From NCBI GenBank assembly GCA_015847255.1, contig JADLZK010006512.1, positions 17,501-81,500 of the forward strand: a stretch of DNA of 64,000 bases, written 5' to 3'. The stretch comes from Hyparrhenia diplandra (taxonomy: Eukaryota > Streptophyta > Magnoliopsida > Poales > Poaceae). A model generated the notes under the pieces. It was given only the letters and a program-made list of their open reading frames with translations. It was not told the DNA's origin and made no database searches. Below are positions 57,611 to 64,000 of this stretch, piece after piece. The translations under genes were made by a program, and so were the position numbers. Each line of letters begins with the position of its first letter. Position 1 is the first letter of the stretch.

Positions 57611-58690
57611 AGCTAGAGCAACTCCAACAGTTTGGCAAATGAGTTTGGCATTCTTGTTTTTGCCAAAAAGTTCTAAAATGATACTCCAACAGTTTGGTAA
57701 ATGGGTTTGACATTTTAGTGAGTTTGGCAAAACTAATCCCTCCTTTGGCATTTTAGTGAGCGTTGGGAGCTTTGGCAAATGTCGGTCTCCAGCGGTAGTT
57801 TCCCTCCCGCGCGATCCATCTTTCACCCAAGCGCCTTCTCCACCACCACTGCCGCCAAGTACATCTGCAGGTACGACGACGCGCCGCCGTTGCTGTGCGC
57901 TGCACCTCCTCGCCCCTTCCGCCGCTACTCGTTGTAGCAGGCGCCGGCCTCGCGGCACTAGCGCAGGAAAGCGAGAGCGAGCGCGAGCACGACGAAAGCC
58001 GTGAGTTTCTGCTGCCTCGACGACGAAGGCATGGTCCTCACGTATAAAGTTACCCTCCCTGCGCCACGCCGCCGGGAAGAGCTCCCTCGCACTCTGCGTA
58101 GGGTTTAGGAATAGCATTGACCCGAGGGCGATCCCTGACGGAGAAGATCATCCGCGCCATCTAGGGTTCAGGTACGATTGTTTCTTCCGATGTTTAGGTA
58201 CTTCCCTTCCGCTGCCATCAACGATGGTTCGTTGTTTCTTCCAATGTCCATAGCCTCGACGTCCAGATTGTCTTCTCCGATGTCCATAGCCTCGATGGTT
58301 CGTTGTTTCTTCCGATGGCCATAGCCTCGACGTCCAGATTGCCTCCTCCGATGTCCATAGCCCTTGCTGTAGTTGAATGCTGATGGCCGGCAGATCGACT
58401 GGATGGACCTGCTGGTGGCCGGCAGAAGGACGTGGTGCTCCTGCTCTGCTCCTTGTCGATGGGACAGTGCAGAGGGTGATCTTTGATAGAAGGCCTGCTG
58501 CACGCCGCGACGAAGAAGAGCTCCCTTGTGCTGAAAAACACAACCGGTAGTTGAAGTGTGGGTCACAAATTGGTTTTGGCAAGTGCAATTTGCCAAACTA
58601 TTAGAGATGACCATTGATTTAACTTGGCAAAAATTTTGAAGACTTGGCAAATTGCAACTTTTGTAAATAACGAATGACAAAGCTATAGGT
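57611..58690. mobile_element. Probable small DNA transposon with TTTGGCAAAT terminal motifs
   Basis: The left side has GAGCAACTCCAACAGTTTGG, then several TTTGGCA motifs with a second CTCCAACAGTTTGG at 57690. The right side (58570-58660) has the complementary TTGCCAAACTATT and TTGGCAAATTGC. GAGCAACTCCAACAG-type ends with dispersed short subterminal motifs are common in grass hAT/PIF-type elements. The superfamily cannot be settled from this copy. Both exact ends and a target duplication are unclear. The interior has a minus-strand open frame (58117-57605, 170 aa) without a recognised domain, and a 36-bp tandem repeat listed separately. Confidence 0.5.
58230..58370 (-). repeat. 36-bp tandem repeat (about four units)
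   Basis: TCCATAGCC recurs at 58247, 58283, about 58319 and 58354, a period of 36, 36 and 35 bp. In one minus-strand frame this reads as 12-residue repeats of the type EAMDIGRNNEPS / EAMDIGEDNLDV, within the open frame 58168-58680. Every second unit is more alike, giving an apparent 71-bp super-period. The length being a multiple of three suggests that it was once coding. Confidence 0.7.
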
Positions 58691-60277
58691 CTACTGACTA
58701 GACAACAATTTTAAAATCGGAGCGAATAACACTGTACGCTATGCATGGGATTCGTGCATGGATGATTGAATCGATCACAGGATGTCATGGGTGACACGTG
58801 CACTACATAATCAGAACCATACCTAATGGACGGCAACGGCATGGATTCTCATGTATGAATGGAGACTCAGCTGAAACTCTGAATTGTTAGACATATTTCT
58901 GCAACGTTGAAAATAAAGATGTTGTCTGATAGCTTGCTTGCTCCAGCTTCACAGATCAACTAGTAACGTCTCGCTCCAATGTCAAGCTTCAACGACGGCC
59001 AATTGAAATAAGGGCTCTTAAATTATTGGTTAACTCAGCAAACATGCCTGCAATATATGTAGGTGACCAGCACGTCATATAAATTCCAGTACAGGAAACT
59101 TAGTTATTATCCGCAATCACCGTACACTACACGCAATTGAGAAATGTTCTTCTATATATTCAATTATTACATGATCCCTGAAATAATTCAGCTCGTGTTA
59201 TTTGAGCAGACAAGTCATGAAACCTAACCTACTCCAACTCAGCAAATTAATGGTTGTGCAAGGTTATCTGCACACCCATCGCCTATGATGTTGCCAAGAC
59301 GGCGTCGTTTCTCCTTTCGGTCAATGCATTAGGTGAAAAAGAAGTGTTTTTCTACACATCATGGCCGATGGGTACTAAGGCAATGGCTTAGTATATGATT
59401 AGGTCAATCCAATGCAAGCATGCATGTGTTGTTCCTTTTGCACCACACCAACGCAACACGCCATTTGGAAGATATAAACGCAGCAATTAGTTTGTAACAC
59501 GATCACGTTACGTGTTATCCCTCGACGTCAAATCAATTTTTTTCTCTTCTTGCAGCTCTGACCAGCCAGGAAGCTATTATTTGCCTCGATCAATATATTG
59601 TAAAGTGTAAGGCAAATGGATACCACTAAATCATGTAGTTTGTCGATACACACCGATTTAAAATTTACCTAATACTATTGCAAATTCGCTTAATCTTGAA
59701 TATTGCAGTCACTAAATTATTCAGTTGTTTCATGGTCGAGGGGAGAGAAAGGCTAGCGAATAGACCATGGGCTTGTTGGGTCGGGTGGCCAACCCTGGCC
59801 ACACTCTCTGGAGCCAATTTTGAACTGTTTGGTTGCTGTATACATCCCCAAGCCAGACTCTAGTTGTCCACCGACCACCCCCTAGCCTGGCTCCAGAAAA
59901 AACGGATGGGGTGGTCTCAGGGTCAGGCTTGGGCCAGCTCACGTCGGTTGTTCCCTCACTATCTAGTGCCTACGGTAAGTTCTTCTTCACGACTTCGTTC
60001 GATTCTCCGTCTGGGCGCCATCTCCATTCACGTGCTCCGTGGTGCTGTCCAGCGGGGGCCGTAGCTCCGCCATCTCCATCCGTAGGGCGAACACGGCGCC
60101 TGCCACGGCTACGATTTGCATTGATTTGCACAGACTGGAAGTTACCGTACTAACTGATTGCACCCACAGCTTTGATTTGCACCGATTGACAGTCACCACA
60201 CTCCAGCGATTTGCATCTTGCATCGATTTCCACCAATTCGCCGGCGCCCACCAACTGTTTGAGGAAATGACTGAGAG
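58691..60277. other. Intergenic, no supported gene
   Basis: AT-rich to 59700. A segment at 59720-59900 with CTGTTTGGTTGC resembles fragments of grass hAT-type elements. 60000-60270 is mixed, with no domain in the open frames. Bases 60275-60277 (GAG) are the left target duplication of the next element. Confidence 0.4.
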
Positions 60278-60461
60278 CACTACTACACAACTAATTTTGC
60301 ACAGCGTTTCCAATTCATTTTCCGTGGCGGTTATTTTAAAAACTACCACGGTAAATAACTTGATTTATCGTGACGGTTTTTTTAAATTAACCGTGGTGGT
60401 TTTAAAAACCGCCACTGTAAATAGATTAACCGTGGTCGTTTTTCTAATTAACCCGCCACGG

Positions 60462-62188
60462 TGAAATCTCTTGTTTGGTTTTGGAAATTGATGACACACT
60501 TGTCGTGCTAATCCTTGCTTCAAGTGTGACTTGAGAGATAGGACTACATGGATGACGTGGAGCATGATGATCATGAACATGGACGATGATGATGGACATG
60601 ATGGATCGTCAAGCTCGATGGTCGGTTTGGAGAGGAACCCCGGAGATCAAGGCAAAGGTATCTTGATAGGGTTTTTCTTTCGGTGATCAAGACACGATAG
60701 AGCGTGTGATCACATTATAGGATAGATGACCGACTATCAAGAGGGGCTGCCGCGACAATCCTTTGGTGAAGTGCTTCTAGGTCCAATTGACTTGCATATT
60801 GCATTTAGGACATGAGAGCACTAACTTCGTTCTTGCCTAACCGATCGACATGCTAACATACATGATAACGTGATCATCTTCGACGTGTTGGCAACTTGAG
60901 GCAAGAGGCGAAACAAGGTTGAAGCAAAGGGCGACAACAAAATGAAGAACACGCTGGAAAAGCTAACCGGACGCGCCGACCGGAAGCGCGACCGGACGCA
61001 CGGTCTTTGACCGGACGCTCCGGTACATGCGTCCGGCAGAGAGCATGTTTTGGACTTCGTCTTCGTGGACTGACCGGACACGGTGATCGGAAGCTTGGAC
61101 CGGACGCACGAAGAGTTTGTCAGCTGTGGAGCCAAGGCGTTTGTCCGTTCTGACCGGACGCACGAAATGGTGCGACCGGACGCTTGACCGGACTCGCTGG
61201 TGAGTCCGGTCGATGCGTCCGGTCACTGCGCAGAAAGCCCATTTCAAAGCACAACGGCTCTATCTCGTGGGGGACTCTATATATACTTGTTTGGCCGGTA
61301 TTTGGAGCTCTCTCTTGCACATTTGAACACTCCTACACTCTTGTGAGCTTGTGAGACTCCCCTCCACTCATCTCTTCACTCTAACTTCGATTCTTGAGTG
61401 AGATTGAGAGTGATAGAAGTGCATTGCATTGTTGATTGCATTCTAGAGGCACTTCATCCTTGGAGAAGCCGCGGGATTTCGTTTCTCTTGGGAATTTGCT
61501 TGGTTCCCTAGCGGCTTGGAGCAAGAGGCGGTGTTGAGCTCGATTGGAGCTTGTTCGAGGCCACACCGGTGGTTTGTGAGGGGTCGTTCCTTACCCCGCG
61601 GGAGATTCGCGAAAGGAGCACTAGTGGATTGCTTGTGGCCTGTTTGATCCTCTCTTGTGATCGGTGTGCTTGAGCTCCCACCGGGGATTTGGCACTGTGC
61701 CATTAAGCTTAGCAACCGTCAAGTGAGTGTATCGCCACAACGGGGACTAGCGTGCCGGCAAGCACGTGAACCTCGGCGAAAAATCATCGTGTCAACCTTG
61801 TTCTTGCTCGTTGGAGATTTCTTGTTGATCACGGTGATTGGCTTCCACCTCTACACTCGCGGTGGTATTGTACTCTAGCCTCTTTGCTTTACTTTCACTA
61901 GTAATCTTGAGTAGCCTTGCTTTGGTTGTTTAGTTAGCTTGTGTAGCTTGTTTTCCTTGCTTAGCTCCTAGTTGTTGTTCTAGTTAGAATATCTTGTCCA
62001 CCTAGGAGTAAATTAGCGACATACCAATTGCTTGTGATTAGAGACAATAGAATTGACTTGTGACTTGCTTAGCTAGTTCAGATGCGCTTATTTAGCTTCG
62101 CCATCTTATTGTCTAATCCGGTTGCTTAGTGTTGTTGCAAGAATTTTTAATAGGCTATTCACCCCCCCTCAGCCATTAGGACCTTTCA
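60462..62188 (+). mobile_element. Solo LTR inside CACTA copy 4, 1727 bp
   Basis: Begins TGAAATCTCTTG and ends GGACCTTTCA. CACGG flanks both ends (60457-60461 and 62189-62193), and its removal restores the CACTA subterminal sequence. TATATATA at 61278 is a likely promoter. Near the end is CTATTCACCCCCCCTCAGCC, the same motif as in the solo LTR at 43621-45969, so both probably come from related copia-like elements. The middle has repeated GACCGGACGC-type phrases (about 60965-61230). No gag-pol is present. Confidence 0.88.
61278..61285 (+). promoter_or_regulatory. TATA box of the solo LTR in CACTA copy 4
   Basis: TATATATA about half way along the LTR, followed by ACTTGTTTGGCCGG, the usual place for an LTR promoter. 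Confidence 0.45.
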
Positions 62189-63000
62189 CACGGAAATCAG
62201 GTCCAGCCCAAATTTCAAAAAGCCCATTCCATGGCCACAAATATATATACAAGCACTCGTTTCTAGGGTTCAGTTCCACTTCCCTTCCCATTCTTTCCTC
62301 TCTACCTCCCGCACCTTTTACGCCCCACCTTTCCTCCTTCGCTCTCGCTCCCCGACTGGCCGTGCTTTGTCGCCCGATCCTCCCTCTCCCTCCGGCGCCA
62401 TGCCCTTCCCTCTCTCCCACACGCCCCCGCCTCCCCCCTCCCTCCGATGGCCCCTCACGCACCCATCGGGCGCTGGCCGGCAAAGGCGGCTTCCGCGGCC
62501 TTGGGTCTCCACAGCGGTCATGGCGGCATGGGCTCCATCGGCGGTCATGGCGGCGGTGGCGGGGATCGGATGCGGTGGTGGTGGCGGCTCGAGGGGAGGA
62601 AGCGGCGGCGGCGGGGTCCCCCTTCTCTCCTACGGCACCTACGATCCAAGCCTTGGGCTCGAGGTGCGGCGGACCGATTCAGCGGCACGACCCTCTCTAG
62701 CACCTCCATGCGGCCCTCCCCGGCCCGGATCTCGGCCCGGCGGCCGGATCCCGGGTAGTGGTAGCCGGATCTAGCGGCGGTGGCGGCGGATCCCACGGTA
62801 GCCTAGATCCAGGCCCGTTTGGGCCTAGATCCGATTTTTTTGTATTTTTCTTAGATTAATGGTGGCGGTTTTTTGGCCTCTCGGAAAAACCTCCATAGAA
62901 AGTCAATGATTATTAGTGACCCTCCCTTCATGGCGGTTTCAAAAACCGCCACGAAAAATCGAAAAAACCGCCACGGAAAATAGAATAGGTAGTGGTGGAG

Positions 63001-63627
63001 AGGGGGTAACCTTACCAGATTAGAGAAGAGGAAAGTCTATGCAATGCAAAACGAACAACCAAACACACCCAATGTCTAGTCAGGCTTATTAGGGAAACAA
63101 ACCAAACAACTAGAGGTTAGCTTGCTAGAGCTAGGCTTAAGCTAGCCTGGCTTGGTCTGGCTAGCCAGGCTAGCTAGAGAAACGAACCAAACACGCCCCA
63201 TATTGCCTAAGCCATTGTCTTCCTCCTCCCAACTAGAGGCCTCTTTTGCTTTTTTATCCTTGTTGGTGCCACTGGTGCAAGCATCACAACTGCTTCCCCA
63301 TCCAGCCCCTCACTACCACATTGTCATCCCTAGTGGTGGAAGCCCCTCCCGCTCACTCTAGCGCCCCCACCCTTACCCCCGCTTCACCCTTGCTCGATGA
63401 TTCCTCACCGTGGTCCTAGTTCCATAGTGTGTGCCACTAGTCCCACCCCCATCCCTTTGCACCATGGGCTCCAAAGGGTAAAAACGACGAAATGTGCTCA
63501 CGACAGTGGTGTGTGACCATAGATGCAACAAGGACGGAGAAGAGGGACTATCATAAGGCGATGGTGGCGGTGGGAGCGGTGATGAGCATCCATGGACATG
63601 CAAAGTGGAGGGAGAGGAGGTAGAACC
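63001..63627. other. Intergenic, with hAT-like MITE sequence
   Basis: Bases 63040-63200 contain AACCAAACACACCC and, at the other end, AACCAAACACGCCCC, with the self-complementary AGCCTGGCTTGG...CTAGCCAGGCTAG between. This resembles grass hAT-type MITEs, though the outer ends are in the same orientation here. The rest has no recognisable gene. Confidence 0.35.
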
Positions 63628-64000
63628 TGTCGTGGTCTAATACCACCGTCATAGTAATGTCACGGCACGCGCGTCTCGATGGCCTAGCTCTAGAGACAAT
63701 GACACGGGGTTTTATCTTGGTTCGGGGGCAAATCGTGCTCCCTAGTCCGGTGTGATCACTATCCGAGCTCAAATGCTCATAGGGGGATAGTACAAGCAAG
63801 GTCGAGAGGGGGGGGGGGCTCCCAAGTCTCGTGATTGAGGCTAGTGCCAATATCGAGTGGGAGTGTGAGTGCGGGTGTTGGGTGTTGAAAACCTTGAACC
63901 TTGCCTCAACCCGGTGGGCGGCCTCTCCTTTTATAGTTGCAAGGGGGGCGAGGCTCACGAGCTCCCCTCGGGTTGAAGACTTGAAGAAACAAAAATACAT
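63628..64000 (-). mobile_element. Minus-strand LTR (Ty3/gypsy-like), running off the window
   Basis: Read on the minus strand the LTR ends GGTGGTATTAGACCACGACA at 63628. Minus-strand TATAAAA lies at 63929-63935. Minus-strand phrases CGGACTAGGGAGC, CGAACCAAGATAAA and CGTGTCATTGTCTC match, in order, the last part of the solo LTR at 36947-38149, so the two belong to related families. The open minus-strand frame 64000-63551 is probably only LTR sequence. The rest of the LTR is beyond the edge. Confidence 0.7.
63929..63935 (-). promoter_or_regulatory. TATA box of the minus-strand LTR
   Basis: TATAAAA on the minus strand, followed by GGAGAGGCCGCCC, in the position expected for an LTR promoter. Confidence 0.45.

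Larger units (their letters stand above)
60278..62997. mobile_element. CACTA-like element, copy 4 (with inserted solo LTR)
   Basis: The left end is CACTACTACACAACTAATTTT and the right end is GGTAGTGGTG. GAG flanks both sides (60275-60277 and 62998-63000), the 3-bp target duplication expected for CACTA elements. Subterminal repeats of CCGTGGCGG / CCGCCACGG are present at both ends. The interior matches the general plan of the copies in the satellite: TATATATA at 62242, a leader-like CTAGGGTTCAG and CT-rich stretch, a GC-rich low-complexity region (62440-62760), then GATTAATGGTGGCGG near the right end. No transposase is present. Without the solo LTR and its duplication it is about 0.99 kb. Confidence 0.82.

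Noticed and set aside
63551..64000. 149-aa minus-strand open frame at the window edge
   Set aside because: Covered by LTR sequence matching the solo LTR at 36.9-38.1 kb.

Overview
This window is nuclear DNA from a flowering plant. The introns (GT-AG), chloroplast RNA-binding-protein gene, GC-rich first exons, LINE/CACTA/Ty1-copia/Ty3-gypsy content and 'CCGTGGCGG'-type CACTA subterminal repeats suggest a grass, quite possibly of the rice group. That species-level guess is inference. No bacterial-style operons, rRNA, tRNA or CRISPR were seen.

Layout. 1-2.45 kb is gene-poor flank with a degenerate CCTAAAC-rich (plant-telomere-like) stretch at about 0.29-1.0 kb. About 2.46-29.59 kb is a satellite-like tandem array of a roughly 182-bp monomer (about 135 copies, estimated by length). 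Nearly every monomer has a G-box-like CACGTG core or a decayed form of it. Two complete copies (about 1.0 kb) and one partial copy of a non-autonomous CACTA-like element lie inside the array. The monomer variants following each element occur in the same order, so element and flanking array were amplified together. Elsewhere the array has higher-order structure, most clearly three consecutive 8-monomer units of about 1.47 kb at 15.8-20.2 kb. The array ends in two degenerate inverted monomers.

29.6-31.4 kb is GC-rich sequence with an LTR-like piece. 32.19-39.65 kb is the genic island, all on the plus strand: (1) a six-exon intact gene for a 196-aa plant protein of unknown function with a membrane segment and coiled coil; (2) a four-exon chloroplast-type two-RRM RNA-binding protein whose frame is broken by a one-base T-run expansion; (3) after a probable solo LTR at 36.9-38.1 kb, a two-exon gene for a small tail-anchored coiled-coil protein whose frame is broken by a 4-bp CTGG duplication.

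40.33-50.07 kb is a nearly complete LINE with a poly-A tail and a matching target-site duplication at both ends. It carries ORF1 and endonuclease/reverse-transcriptase ORF2 remnants and is itself split by a solo copia-like LTR (43.62-45.97 kb, TSD GGGTT). 50.1-64 kb is intergenic sequence full of TEs: a CACTA terminus at 50.29 kb, a MULE-like element with long terminal inverted repeats (53.55-54.76 kb), a 5'-truncated minus-strand LINE with its TSD (55.56-57.24 kb), a small element with 36-bp tandem repeats (57.6-58.7 kb), a fourth CACTA-like element (60.28-63.00 kb, TSD GAG) split by another solo LTR (TSD CACGG), and the end of a minus-strand gypsy-like LTR that runs off the window.

The three genes are not a pathway unit that I can recognise. 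The best candidate for something undescribed is the co-amplified satellite plus CACTA array.
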